Shown piece after piece: positions 35,033-46,836 of a stretch of 64,000 bases of DNA. Numbering within the stretch: the first letter of the stretch is position 1; every line of letters begins with the position of its first letter. Source of the stretch: Cristatella mucedo (Eukaryota > Bryozoa > Phylactolaemata > Cristatellidae); the NCBI GenBank assembly GCA_009760855.2, contig WPIO01000020.1:805001-869000 (forward strand), written 5' to 3'. The notes below the pieces were generated by a model. That model did not search any database. It was not told the origin of the DNA and saw nothing but the letters and a program-made list of their open reading frames with translations. Both the position numbers and the translations under genes were made by a program.

Positions 35033-35978
35033 AGTTATGGGCAAACCTAGTGTTATTCAGAAATTGGAAAGGCTGACTTTCAAAATTGGCTCTGCCAGCA
35101 TATCTCCAGTTGCATCAGCTCGAAATCTAGGTTCATATTCCAAAGCGACCTCTCGTTAGACGACCACATCAGCTCCACAGTCAAATCAGCCTATTTTCAG
35201 CTTCATAACATTGCTAAAATTCGGGCTTGTTTAGATAAGGATACCACGTCCAAGTTGGTCCATGCATTCGTGACATCTCGTCTCGACTTCTGCAACTCAC
35301 TGCTTATTGGCCTACCAGCATGTGCGATCAGGCGATTGCAGCTGGTGCAAAACTCTGCAGCTAGGCTTGTCTGTCGTGAGCGTCGCAGTTGCCACATTAC
35401 TCCACTTCTCGCCGACCTGCACTGGCTACCAGTCAAGCAACGGATTGACTTCAAGGTTTTGTCGCTCACTTTTAGGTCTCTTCATTCTATGGCTCCAGCC
35501 TACCTTTCAGATATACTACCCCATCAGGCAAAGCATCGTACCACTCGCTTTTCGGAATCCAACAGTCTAGAAATACCTCGTACAAACCTTAAATCCTTTG
35601 GAGACCGTGCATTTAGCTCGTATGCACCCACAGCCTGGAACTCCCTCCCGACCTGCATCAGAACATCCCCTGACCTGACCACATTTAAAAGAAACTTAAA
35701 AACATACCTATTTAGGACAGCATTTAGTGGGTCCTTGTGATTCGTCCTCGATGTGCTTATGCGTGCTGACACTGTTCATGCTGCCACTAACCACATTTGC
35801 ATGCTGACCCAGTGCATGTAACCCCTAACCATGTTAGTCATTTTGTTTGTTTTTCAAGCATGATTTTACTTACTATTCTATTGCGTATCACTTTGCAGCA
35901 AATGTAAAGCGCCTAGAAAGAGATTAAGTTCTCTGAGGGCGCTTTATCAAGTGCAATATTATTATTATTATTATTATA
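35033..35978 (+). mobile_element. CR1/L2-like LINE family 1, 5'-truncated, inserted in the Polinton
   Basis: C-terminal reverse-transcriptase region: one frameshift near 35160, then a 161-residue open stretch with FVTSRLDFCNSLLIGLP, LQLVQNSAARLV, HITPLLADLHWLPV and a final FKRNLKTYLFRTAF. The 3' UTR carries the box 'gcgcctagaaagagattaagttctctgagggcgc' in two parts and an (ATT)n tail. It is much more GC-rich than the surrounding element, so it inserted after the Polinton. The target duplication was not clear. Confidence 0.9.
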
Positions 35979-36012
35979 TATCACGTGAGTAGTAGTTATC
36001 TTCCTTTCCAAA

Positions 36013-36753
36013 ATGGCCGCCAGTAATGAAGTAACGTTCTATTTCGACGATCAGTATTTTGATGACGATCTAACAGTTGTAGAAGAAGTACCCATACGTG
36101 AGTACTTTGGGACTCTACATAAAGAGTTAGACGTTATCAATGAGTCCATCTATTCGATGTTTGATGAGTTTGATATCTTTAACGGGTCGAGTTGGGTGAG
36201 ACCCATCCAACAGCTCGAAAATGATATTGGCACTTCATTATTTATCGTCTATCCTTTATCTTTCTCCCATAGTTCAAGTCGATGCCCAGAGGGTGACTTG
36301 TTCGATCGTCTTTACTTACCATTCTCGCCTAGTGCAAGCCAATGCCCAGAGGGTGACTTGTTCGACCGTCTATTCTTGTCAATCTCTCCTTGTTCAAGTC
36401 GATGCCTAAATGGTGACTTGTTCAATCGTCTATCCTTTTCATTCCTATTTAGTTCAAGTCGATGCCTAAATGGTGACTTGTTCAATCGTCTATCCTATAT
36501 CTTTCTTGGGAGCTCGTGTCGATGCCCAGAGGGTGACACAGCTCGGGGTTTGGTGTTTTTGTTATTTAATAAAGTGTTTGTCAAATGCATGACACGTATT
36601 TTAGAATATCAAGATGAATCAACACTTGGAAGCGTAAGTATAAAGGTAAGTAAGGTAAGTATTGCGGCGCACAGGGGGGGGCAAGTACAGGGTAAAGTTC
36701 ATATACCAGATTTGAATAGGTTGATGTGTCTATATAATGACACATCAACCTAA
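36013..36753 (+). CDS. ORF with five 20-residue repeats, host-like composition
   Basis: 246 codons beginning MAASNEVTFYFDDQYFDDD in Kozak-like AAAATGG, without the element's TATATAG box. Residues 1-75 are acidic. Residues 77-176 are five 20-residue units with the core SSRCPEGDLFDRL, coded by 60-bp tandem repeats. The C-terminus runs into the hairpin and right TIR. Three GTAAGT sequences within 27 bp (36634, 36646, 36655) could be splice donors. Base composition is unlike every other element gene. It may be a captured host exon or a late viral acquisition; no family recognised. Confidence 0.5.
   Translation: MAASNEVTFYFDDQYFDDDLTVVEEVPIREYFGTLHKELDVINESIYSMFDEFDIFNGSSWVRPIQQLENDIGTSLFIVYPLSFSHSSSRCPEGDLFDRLYLPFSPSASQCPEGDLFDRLFLSISPCSSRCLNGDLFNRLSFSFLFSSSRCLNGDLFNRLSYIFLGSSCRCPEGDTARGLVFLLFNKVFVKCMTRILEYQDESTLGSVSIKVSKVSIAAHRGGQVQGKVHIPDLNRLMCLYNDTST
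36241..36540 (+). repeat. Five 60-bp tandem repeats
   Basis: Exact 60-bp period, in frame, with units at 36241, 36301, 36361, 36421 and 36481. The second halves (tcaagtcgatgcc.a.a.ggtgacttg) are best conserved; the first and last units are the most diverged. Confidence 0.95.
36718..36751. repeat. 13-bp stem hairpin at inner edge of right TIR
   Basis: AGGTTGATGTGTC and its exact reverse complement flank an 8-base loop TATATAAT. The distal arm is the inner end of the right TIR; the left TIR's inner end lacks the second arm. Confidence 0.9.
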
Positions 36754-36937
36754 ACAACTCTTAGTAGATATAAAATGAAGGGTATGGAGAATAGGGTCTC
36801 GAGGATGACGGCAGCCATTAAATAAATCGGACGAAGAATAATCGAACGAAGTGAGATTATTATATGAGGACGATTTATTTAATTGATGACGTCATCGATC
36901 GAGCCCTAGGCTACATGCCATTCATTTTATATCTACT
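36741..36937 (-). repeat. Right terminal inverted repeat, internally palindromic
   Basis: Inverted copy of 12296-12494; 36763-36937 is the matching imperfect palindrome with the same GATGACGTCATC core and the same arm orientation relative to the element end as on the left. CACTA (36938-36942) follows. Confidence 0.93.
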
Positions 36938-36942
36938 CACTA

Positions 36943-37865
36943 GCCGTTACATGAAGTTTTTTAAGCAAAAACATGTGCTGATACGAAAACGCTCAACAAG
37001 TTGGACGGAAGCCTTTCAAATCATGTAAAATCTATATGCCAAGGTCATGTCAGCAGGGGAGGCAATTCAAAAAGTGCTCAGAATCCGAAGAGTCACCATA
37101 AACTCATAACCAAGACTATGAGGGTAGGCTACTTCCGGCCCGACCGCACCGTCTCAGCTGGGCCTCCCGCTGCCACGTTGCTGTCACGTGGCTAGGACAA
37201 GACGAACGTCAAGTTTGATTAAATCTCTATGACAACATCGCATGTGCCAATAATATCAGGGGGACTAAGCAGTACAACTAGCGGGCCCTAGGTACATTAG
37301 AGGCTACGGGGGGGGGGGGCGCGTGGAAAGTAACGAAGCAGCCAGCGCCTTCTCAAAACGGTGTGACACTCTCGGACGCGAGCAATCTTGAAGGCAGAGC
37401 AGTAATCCCACAAATAGTGAGTGTGACATTGTGACATTGGTACGATAATCGCTGTGTAGCTGCGTCGCATTGCAGTCACCCCAGGCTACTGAACCACTCT
37501 TGAGTACAAACTGTAAACATACTGCCTTAGAAACTTCGACCTATGCTAAACGGAAACCCACACTTTGGGCGGCATTGCACAGTCAACCATTCATCAAGTA
37601 CAAGCATCCTTTGGAACTGACTAGTGGGCGACATAGTGGCTAGTCATGCAAACATGTCAGCCATCTGGCTTGCAAACCTTGGGGTAGTCCTTCCGTATTA
37701 AAGTACACGTTATGTACAATATTATTACAAGTTCTGCCACACCTCGCATCAGCATTTGACAGAATTAACCACCAGATCGTCCTGCAGCCCGGCTCGACGA
37801 GCCTCGATATCAATGGCACAGTGCTGAACTAGAGTCCAATCACATGAGAGATGCCAAATACGAAT
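36943..37865. other. Host DNA right of the element, nothing recognised
   Basis: Moderate GC, a G run at 37309-37318, no gene or repeat recognised. Confidence 0.45.
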
Positions 37866-38412
37866 CTATTTATCACAGCTTTTATTGGGTCCATGTGATT
37901 TGCCGTTTATGTCTTTGTGCGTGCTGACACTGTGCATGCTGCCACTAACCAGATTTGCATGCTGACACTGCATGTTACCTCTAACCATGCTACGCTTGTT
38001 GATATTGAGCATATCTACCACTAACCATTTCTTTCGCAACGACAGCTACTCTCCTGCTGCCGACTATGGCTCATCCTTTTCAGCAGTCCTGAGCTGCTAC
38101 TTCCATGCTACTCACTACCTCAACAGCTCTCCTGACTTTGCTATGCTTCCCACATTCTCTTTGTTGCGTGAGACGAAGTCTGTGGGCTACCGAATGCGTA
38201 CCGAAAGCCACTTAAGCTGTGAGTGCGTTATACAAAACTCTCCTGTGTAAAACCCACATAGTCTTTATAGCTTTGTGGAGTTACAGAAGGAGATACGCTA
38301 AATTACATTACATTTAGTCGTGCTTCCTTTACAACGTATGTGAAGTGCCCATAAAGAGATTAAGTTCTCTGAGGGTGCTATACAAACTGATTAGTATTAT
38401 TATTGTTTTAGT
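37866..38412 (+). mobile_element. LINE family 1 3' end with nested LINE family 2 3' end
   Basis: Positions 37870-38020 match the family 1 3' UTR ('gcgtgctgacactgtgcatgctgccactaacc' in pieces) and 38325-38410 are its terminal box with an ATT tail. Between them, 38025-38325 is the family 2 3' end ('gccgactatggctcatccttttcagc', 'gtgagacgaagtctg', 'attacattac'). Confidence 0.75.
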
Positions 38413-39602
38413 GTAGATGTACCTGCATATGCCCGTCGGTCTTCTGAAGAGACTTTAAATAAATTATGAGGTTACCTCAGGTTACAGTCATAAGCTAGTT
38501 TTTTCACTATCTACACTCTCCCGTAGGCCGACGCCTAGCCAAATCCTATCTTGGTCTTCATTTTTATTAATATGACACTCTACTCTTTTATTATTCGGGC
38601 AGCGCGCATCAATGAAATTTGCATTTCGATGGCCAAAAATTCTATTTTCGTTTTTGTTCTGACAATGATCAGTCTAGATTACCTCGATTTTGCTCATTCA
38701 GAACTTCCGCCTTCGCCATACTTGTCTGGAATTAGTGCAGAATTTAGCGTCCTGTCTTGTCAGTCGTCGATGGCGTAGCAGCCACACCGAACCGCTTCCG
38801 ACTGAGCTCCGCTGGACACCTATTAAGCATTGAATTGATAACAAGGCCTTCTCTCTGGTATACAGGTCGCTTCACTCGCTTAACCGAGCCGACCTCTCTG
38901 ACTTCCATGCTCATCCAGAATGTTCTCCCACAATCCCCCCCCCCGCTCATCGGCTTCCGGGTGGCTCACCATTCTTCAAACTAAATAGAAACCAACCTTT
39001 GAACGATATTCAGTTCGCTTGCGCAGCAAGTATCGAGCTCGCTTTCGGCTTTTGCCCTCACCTGCAGAGACTATGCACCAATTTGGCCTCGGATTCTGAT
39101 GACGTATCTGCTCCGCGAAGCATTCCCTTCGCCCCCGTGAAGTTTCCTTTTGTATTTATCTGCGCTTTGCTTGTTTACTGTACTGGAGGGCAGTTTACTG
39201 ACCAGGGGTCCTACGGACCGGTGGCTCTAAATGTCGTTTTATATGCTTCTGCATTCTGGCCTAAGCGGAATACTACTTCAGCGTGTATGCATGCCTGTGA
39301 CTTAGACAATGCGCATTTCACAAGCTCTTTGTTATCGATTCGATTCTAGCGAACAGTAAAGTGCCTAAGTAGACAATTAGTTCTCTTGGGGAACTACATC
39401 AATGACCTGCTATTATTTTTATTCGTATTATCATATTTTTTTATTATTATTGGCAATTCAAAGTCGTTTGATTTGCGTGAAAGACATTGGATATTGTTGC
39501 GCTTACATCACCAAACCATTGATTTTGGAGGGGAATGTAACTTTAGACTAAGAATCCCGATTAAGCTCTTTTCAGTCTTCACGTGTCCAATATATTGCTT
39601 TG
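38413..39602. other. Host DNA, no supported gene
   Basis: A short degenerate LINE-like tail ('gtaaagtgcctaagtagacaattagttctcttggggaact') lies at about 39355-39400. Otherwise several short open frames but no domain or splice structure I can support. Confidence 0.45.
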
Positions 39603-39760
39603 ATATCCCAGGTGGTAAGTTGCTCGCTATTCACAACCCTCGTTATAGGTTCTAATCCTCCAGTGGGCGATCGGCGATCCTTCATTGCAAGCTGCGAGAT
39701 AGCCATTAAGCTACTTTGGCCACTATAAAAATGAGGCTGCTATGTCAGTTATTATTATTA
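39603..39760 (+). mobile_element. SINE family B copy
   Basis: Diverged head with ATATCCCAGGTGGTAAG (A-box side) and GGTTCTAATCC (B-box side), then 'agtgggcgatcggcgat', 'cactataaaaatgaggctgctatgtcag' and an ATT tail. Matches the copy at 3850-3999. Confidence 0.7.
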
Positions 39761-40629
39761 TTCTTACTATTATCGGCGATGAAGGCAGCAGCTGGAATTT
39801 AAAAAGAGCAGTGGAAGTACGTCCTCACGAAAGAGATTCCACTTTTACCCGTCCGCTACTGGACTCTGCCTGCCTTATGCCGGAACCTTTCGCTGACGCG
39901 ACTGAGCGAATATAAGTCGCTAGCATTAATCGTATATTCTAAAAAAACAGATATCATATCAAATTGCCTGGAGGCACGTCAGAGAAACCTTCCCAAACGG
40001 ACTAAATGACTATTTGAGGTTCGTTCTGCCGACCGGAGGTGAGATGGCAACCACCCGTTTGATTTGGTAACCATGTGCCGTTGGATTTTCATGGGCTTCA
40101 GGCTGGAAAACCATTTCTGTTCAGCACAGTTTTTTAAATCTATACATTTCACGCGGTCTAGGCCCAGCTTAAGGGCCTAGTCAGAATTTTTAAAAGGAAA
40201 TAATCGTCAACCTTGAGGGTGGCGGCATAAGGTGCAGGACTCGTATTTGATGTGTAATCGGAAAAGCTCTTCGGCAACTACAAGTTTTAATTTTTGCTTT
40301 TATTTCGATTTTAATGGTTCACTGTGACTGTTAGTCTGAAATATGAAAAACTTTGGATAGCCTCACGTTTGCTCTGAAGGCGCTTCATACTAAAGCGTCT
40401 TTTGACACACTATAAAGAAATTTGAAGACGTATTTGCAGAGGCAGCACGCTAAAATGCGCCACCCCACCGACCTATTCAAGCTTGTCTAAGCAGAATTGC
40501 CTATAATAGCGCGAGCACTTGATTTATGCTCAATCGACTTAAAAATAGTAGATGGCTCGATGCCAGAGATCTTGCAGTAATTAAATTGGCTATTAAGTGG
40601 ATGTGAAAATACCTAAAAAAAATCGATGA
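39761..40629. other. Host DNA, nothing recognised
   Basis: No long frame, RNA gene or repeat could be supported. Confidence 0.45.
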
Positions 40630-40773
40630 ATAAATATAATTCATTTGTATAGCGCCCCAAGAGAGCTTAATCTCTATTCAGGCACATTGCATATACCTCT
40701 GAGCTTGGGCCCACGACCTCAGCCAGACCTTAAACGGGGCGAGCACCTGAACCGTTGGATCAAACCAGCTCGG
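40630..40773 (-). mobile_element. SINE family A copy
   Basis: On the minus strand: ctggtttgatccaacggttcaggtgctcgcc head, B-box-like gtgggcccaagctc, tail 'gtgcctgaatagagattaagctctcttggggcgctatacaaatgaattat' in pieces. Close to the copy at 11842-11985. Confidence 0.8.
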
Positions 40774-40974
40774 CAGTATCTATTGTTCCACAAAAACTTA
40801 ACTGCTGTGGTCAGAAAAATATTTTTAAATGGTTCGGTTTTGCTGTTCAGTAGGGTGCTAATGTCTGATTCGCACATATAGAAACCGTCGTTCAACTATC
40901 CAAATTAAGCACTATATATAATAGTATCCATAGAATTGTATTAGTGCAATAAGACGCCTTAGATGAGAATCTTC

Positions 40975-42700
40975 GTTTATGTTATCGCAGAGCAAGACAA
41001 TAGTGAATCGCTATATTTGACTGACATGGCGTCAAGAGGTTGCTTACACCCATCGTATGCATTTTGCTTCATGTGTGGTCAATTGATCAAGACAAGAACG
41101 AAAAACTACTCCGTGAAAGCGTCTCTTACGATTTTCAAGGCCCTTACAGAGCATGCCTAGGCATGCCTGTCGGGAGCCACGACAAAACCTGGGCGTCTCA
41201 TTTCACATTCGAACACTGCAAGAGAACTCTCGAAGGTAAGGTGAACAAGTGCTGCTCGCCAAATCGAGTTTCTTGAGAGTTGATTAGGCAACGCGTGCAC
41301 GTATCACGCTCTAATTTATGTGGCACTCTGGTACCGTGGCAAGGCGATCCGCAGAGCAAAAGAAAGCCGTGAAGTTTTCCATCCCAAGAATCTAATCTGG
41401 AGGGAGACGATTGGCGCCGAAAACGACTGCTAATTCCACGCGCGCGATTGACTCTTTCAGCCGTCCAACTGGCAAGAGGACGCCTCCCATCGTGCATCCA
41501 TTTACACGTGCTTTCATCCGTCGCCCCTGGTTACCACACTGCCCTGGGTTCCCCGTCCCTACCCTTACGGAGAGGGATCGGCCATCTTCAAGATGGAGCA
41601 AAAAGTCGATCAGCGAGGAAGGTGTTGCACATCTCGAGTCCTGTGTCACAAGTGATGCTGAGAAGAGAAAGCCATCAATCCTCAGCCAGAGAGATGTTCG
41701 CAATCTGATAAGAGACCTTGACCTTACAAACTTCAATCCTAAACTTCTGACATCTAAGCTCACGGAGAAAAACTTGTCTGAAGAAATGTAAAAGTAAGAG
41801 ATCAGAGAAAGCGTCACCGACCGTTTTCTTGCCTCTTTAGCTGGCAAGATGAGCTGTATTTCTGACGCAATATGACACATCCTTATTCGAGGTGAAAGGA
41901 ATCGCCTATAACTCAAAATTAATGGTGAATATTAATGAATACTTCATCAAGGAGCTTCAAAGCCACGCTGCTTCATAGCGGGAGCAAGTATTCGTTACTC
42001 CCTATGGCTAACTGTGAGCACCTCAAGAGGACCACATCAGTGTCAAGATGTTGCCGAGTGCTTCGAAGCAATCGCGATTATATCTGGGAGGTCATTGGAG
42101 ATCTGGGAGATAAAAATGGTGTCATTCCCTTTGAGCCTCTATGGCTGTTTCGCGACGCTTTCTTATTATGCTTTTAACCTATGGGGATCCCTGAGAAACC
42201 TCCATGCCAGATCACTGAGGTGCACTATAGCCAAAGAGGCTGTCCACAGCCGACTGATTTCGCTGCAGGGAAAGCAACATAAAAAGGGAGCCGCAGGTAA
42301 GCCTTCGGAAGGGGTCGACGCCACCACTCAGCATAAAGTTTGGCCTCATCAAGAGATTTTCATGGCTCTCGACAACAGTTTTCAAGTTAACGGCTGAATC
42401 TGGAGAATCACGTGGCTGAAAATTGTGAGCAGCTTGCTTGAGCTCTCAAAAATAACTATGCCAAGAAAGGGCGCACAAGGTCCCTCAGAGTACTTGCCCT
42501 AGATGCTCACATGCTCATCTTGACAAATTCAAAGAGAGCATGTGAGCTTACTCAGAAGAGCGAGACCATGACAAAACTAGCGTATGCTGGACTTGAAACG
42601 TAACTACCAAGGGCTGTGCAACGAAAAAAATATGGGGGACTATGCTTAAGAGATCCGCGAATGTAGAAAATCTACTCAGTCCTGAATCCTTTGGGTAGAC
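40975..42700 (+). pseudogene. Relic of a multicopy invertebrate repeat-family protein
   Basis: Pieces in different frames follow one order. A Cys module (FCFMCGQLI, then VGSHDKTWASHFTFEHCKRTL) comes first; then KKAVKFSIPRI; a Pro-rich linker (LPHCPGFPVPTLTERDR); QRDVRNLIRDLDLTNFNPKL; SSRSFKATLLHSGSKYSLLP; DYIWEVIGDLG; and near 42600 KRNYQGLCNEKNMGDYA. I know this string of segments from abundant uncharacterised proteins in cnidarian and arthropod genomes, likely mobile-element derived. Many frameshifts and stops: no function left. The family name is not known to me. Confidence 0.5.
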
Positions 42701-43867
42701 ATTTTTTGTATGATTCAGAGTAAATAGATATTGATTTTAATTAATTCGCTGCTATTTATCTTTACTAATAGTTAACCGCAAATCGTGATACAGTCAGTTT
42801 TTTCATTGGAAAGTGTTAATTTGAAAGTAATCACTGTACTAGTAACCAAAGCAAAGTTCGAAATGAATTACTACCATTTTCTATACTTCTGAGGCGTAAG
42901 CAATTAGGAAATAGCGAATACTACCCAAGGACAAAGTTACATTACATAATGTTATTAAACGGCTGTGCCCATAGTATACCCAGTGCATCTATACTGTTAC
43001 GAACGCCATGTAGCCGCACCTGGATTAAAGTACTCTACCAAAAGTACGGCGTGAGTTGCAGTTTCTAGCATTTTCTTTCGCGAGACAGATATACGTAGAG
43101 CTCTACACTCGAGGCGCGTGTCGTAGGTGCTGTAGCGGTACAGAAAGGCATGGCGACCATAGCGAAGCACGTCAGCAATCAAAAGCACCCATGCTTTAAA
43201 ATAACAGCTCCGTGTCTTAAACGTAAAGCAGCCACAATTGTGAGCCACAGAAGGCCACTTCTACACATCACCAGCCATAGCATACGTTGTTTGGAGCCCA
43301 AAGTACAATTGACCAGCTATTGCTTGAGCTGCGTCCCTTTACAGGTTATTAGATATTAAGTTCCTAATCATTCTAATTCTGGAACGGCAAATGATCTCTC
43401 ATAATTGGCCTTTAATAGCACGTTAACGGTTTACTGTAGCCCTCTGTACCGACGTTGGGCTGCATCGCCTTGTCAGACACAAGCACACAACTGAAATCAG
43501 AAATTTTCGTACACTTTAGCAGTTATCATTTGTTGCCATCTCATATTTATGTACACCGTCGATAGCTGTCAAAAATTAAACTAGGCATCAATGCGTCTTT
43601 TGAACCGTTAGCTTTTCTATGTACAGGCTATCGGCAACTTCATTGACTAGAGACGGATGAACGCCTTTGGCTTCAGCCCAGATTTCAATGCAGATTCACA
43701 AAGTTTGATCGCGATTAGTGAACACACCGCAAGTAAGAGAAAACCTCCACTCGCTGTTGCACAAGCGATTGCGACTGCGTCTATCGTGCTCATCCCTGTC
43801 ACTCACCAATCCAGCCTTGTCTGCCTTACGTTTGCATAGAAAGTCCGAGGGTTGTGATTGGTAATGT
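42701..43867. other. Host DNA, nothing recognised
   Basis: No supported gene or repeat. Confidence 0.45.
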
Positions 43868-43929
43868 CTGGAGCACTAGCTAGGCCGGATCTGGCCTTTA
43901 GGCCCGATCCGGCCTAGCTAGTGCTCCAG
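43868..43929. repeat. Near-perfect 62-bp hairpin
   Basis: CTGGAGCACTAGCTAGGCCG and the following GATC pair exactly with their complement at the other end (24-bp arms). The centre TGGCCTTTAGGCCC adds a GGCC/GGCC stem with a TTTA loop after one mismatch. Confidence 0.93.
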
Positions 43930-45689
43930 TCTTGTCTAGCAGTCCCCTAGTTATTTATTGATGGATCCGCAGCCTCACTGAGCTGTCGCGGTTGTCTTTC
44001 CCTTCACTATATAGAGAGGTACTTTGACTTACATGTATCCCAACTAGCGAGTTTTCGAGGCACGAGCCGCCTCTCGGCCGCTTTTTGCTTTGAGCTGAGA
44101 GCTAACTGTTATTGTGCTTGATTTTTCTTCGCAGTATAAAGTTGGCATAGCCGCTTTGCCCACTCCCGGCCGGGCGGAGCGGGCGTGGTTTCTCTTGGCC
44201 TCGTGTGCCTTCTTGACCTCCTGAAATGACCTTGTACTTAGTGGCTCGAAGAATTTGCCGACCTCTGGTATAGCAGGTCTCTTAGCCGACCTTACACTCA
44301 CTGGTGGAATATCAAAACGCAGTGTACGAGAAGTAGTTTATCACTTCAGATTGCACAGTACAGTCTCGAAGCATGTTAGAACGGTCGCTCAACCGTGGAT
44401 ATAACCAGCGTCGAATGAACGACCACTACGCTCCTCAATCTTCTAATCGAGCGAACGTATGCAGACACCTGCATGTTACTGCCAGCTGCCAGTTCCATGC
44501 TCTCATTTGAAAATGTAAACTCTATAGTATTCCCAAGCAATACGTGAGGTTTCCTTAGTTCACCATACGGAGCTTCAACCATGACCTGCACCAGTGCTAC
44601 AGTAGCAAACCTATCGATCCTGACGTCCTCGCCCATTTACATTCAGCTTTTTATTCGTCTCAACTTTACTCTCAGCATGCCTCTGGCTAGCTCCGGCCTT
44701 TACATTAGATAGTGCAAAATTTTGTTTGCCAGAGGTATTGAAATGCATCTTCCTTCTGAGTAAACAAGCTTTTTCGAAAAAAAGCGTCTAAAGCCCTTCC
44801 ATGAGAGCGATGTAGCCAACGCATAACACACGAATCCGGTGAGGCTTCCTCAGCACTGCCAAAACGGATTTGCACATTAACCAAGTTACTGTTTTGGAAA
44901 TTATGATCGTGTCTACAAAGCAAATGCATAATACAATTTTTCCTGTCAGGTCTCCGGCGGAAGTTACATTTTTGTTACGGTTTCTTTGGCGCAACATTGC
45001 ACAGTGAAAGACTTCATCAACAAGCTGCTTAACTTGGCCAACGCCTACTTAGCACGTGAGCGAGGAGCTTTTCACTTTTCGAGGCTCAACGTAGTATATA
45101 CACATAGTCCACATACCTGACATTCCTGATTGCTTCGAAACTAATAGCACCAATGTGCAGACCATAGGTTCAAATAAAAGCATCGAGCGGAACCGCATAT
45201 AGACTGTCCGCGGCGTGCTCTGCGCTGACGTTCTGAAACGTCGGGGACGAATGGGACACATGGCGAGGCAGTCACTTGCATCACTGAGGCACAGCCGTCG
45301 AATGCTGAGTTGGCTGCGAGACTACCCAGCCACGGTGACAGTGCCTAGGCATTCCGCGAAATCCAAGGGCAAACGGCCTGCTCAGTTAAAAAACTTTGTT
45401 TGATGCGAAGTCCATTTTCGTAAAAAGGGAAGATCATGTGTTTGCATAGATATTGTGTTATGTGTTACATCTATTTTATCTTATTAGTTTACATTTACGT
45501 AGGGTATCGGCGTTTTCTGCAGATTACACCTTCGGGCATTCCTTCGCCCGGACCGGCGACGAATGTGCTGCAGGCTAGCTCGAGTCTTGAAATCATTTAG
45601 GAGGCACATTGCATAGGTGCTGGTGCCATCCATCTGCAAGTGTAGCATAGTAGTGTGTTCGAAAGCCACAGAAGGGTTGCATTTCCGTG
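43930..45689. other. Host DNA, no supported gene
   Basis: Short frames on both strands only. A CTATATAGAG sequence near 44008-44017 is TATA-like but no convincing gene follows. Confidence 0.4.
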
Positions 45690-45815
45690 CTGGTTTGGGC
45701 CGGCAGTAGTTAAGGTGCTCGCCTCGAGCCAGGTGCTCGATGGCTCAGCTGACAGCTCGAATCCCACGGCAGAAATGTGAAGCGCCGGAATAGAAATTGA
45801 GTATTATTCTTTATG
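45690..45815 (+). mobile_element. SINE family A copy
   Basis: Head 'ggtttgggccggcagtagttaaggtgctcgcc', B-box-like agctcgaatccc, tail 'gtgaagcgccggaatagaaattgag'. The tail is truncated compared with other copies. Confidence 0.75.
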
Positions 45816-45869
45816 AGTTGAGCTATCTAGATTAATTCTACTTTTTTTTTTACATCAGCACAGCACCAG

Positions 45870-45972
45870 CCACTGCTGATAACTGATTACCCCCAGCAAA
45901 TGTAGAGTGCCGAAAAAGAGATTGAAAGTTCTCTGAGGGCGGCATAGTGAGTGTATTATCGTTATTATTACC
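45870..45972 (+). mobile_element. LINE family 1 terminal fragment
   Basis: Contains 'gtagagtgccgaaaaagagattgaaagttctctgagggcggc' in diverged form and ends with an ATT-rich tail. Confidence 0.7.
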
Positions 45973-46836
45973 AATCCAGATCGCATCTAAACTTTTGAGG
46001 TGACTTATTCGGCTCGTACTAATGACAATTTTTGATCCGCTAATAATGTCTTGCACTGTCACATCTCTCGATGTTGCATACCAACGTTACACTATCTCGA
46101 CGACGCCGGTTCTGATTACTGCTCGTAGAAGCCACGATGTCGCGGTCCGATGCTGGAAGGTGGTAGTCGGAAAACACCCGCCGTAGCGAAATCGTTACCG
46201 GACATTTGCGAGAACGGGCGTTTCCCATATGTATGCGGAAGTGACTGCTAGCCTCAGACCTCCTGTTTATGTCTGCGAAATGAGTTGTGATGATTATAGA
46301 GTGCAGCAGTTGCAGCCTGTCACCACCGAAGTCACGTGCACGAATTCTAGTTACAATCAGACACTACGAAAGAGCAAGCTTGCTGCGTTCGACGGTCAAG
46401 GCCAGAACTCGCTGACGAGTAGTAAGTAGAAGTAAACAGTCCAAGGCAAATTGATGAAGAATTCCAGTGTCTCTCACGATATGCATAAAGCAACCACTTC
46501 AACCGTCCTTCTGTCAGATCATAGCCGTAGGACTCAGACGTAGTGAGACCTTTCGGCACCCGCGGACAAAGCTGAAAATGGCGCCCTTACCCTTATCAAA
46601 TATTGCTGCAAAATGGCTCCATCCCCGAAAAAATGCGAAAAACAAATGCCAGCAGACATATTGAGTCAAGAGAGTTCTATTAACTGTTGTGCGGGTACAA
46701 GGCAGCTATCGCATCTTTAATTTAGGTGAGTGTGTCTGGCCTTGAACGTGGAAAACTGATCTATTGCAGTTGGAAAGTCAATATTTTCCAACGTTTCCTT
46801 CTCTATGCTTAACGAGGCCAAATTGGAAAGTCAATC
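45973..46836. other. Host DNA, nothing recognised
   Basis: No supported gene or repeat. Confidence 0.4.

Larger units (their letters stand above)
12296..36937. mobile_element. Integrated Polinton/Maverick (adintovirus-like) element, decayed
   Basis: A 24.6-kb AT-rich block has matching inverted ends (AGTAGATATAAA...TTTATATCTACT) and CACTA on both sides (12291-12295 and 36938-36942). Polintons usually make 6-bp duplications; here five bases match and the sixth differs. It encodes PolB, integrase, adenain-like protease, packaging ATPase and a double-jelly-roll capsid protein, the defining core set. Extra genes include PLA2, YqaJ exonuclease, HNH-AP2 endonucleases and fibre-like proteins. Most genes have isolated stops or frameshifts, often at A runs, and a 5'-truncated LINE sits at 35033-35978, so this copy is unlikely to be autonomous. 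Frameshifts at homopolymers could partly be assembly errors. Confidence 0.95.

Noticed and set aside
36241-36540. CRISPR-like array
   Set aside because: 60-bp units are contiguous and in frame, without spacers, in a eukaryotic element.
41392-41916. Minus-strand ORF of 174 codons
   Set aside because: Antisense to the recognisable relic on the plus strand; no domain.
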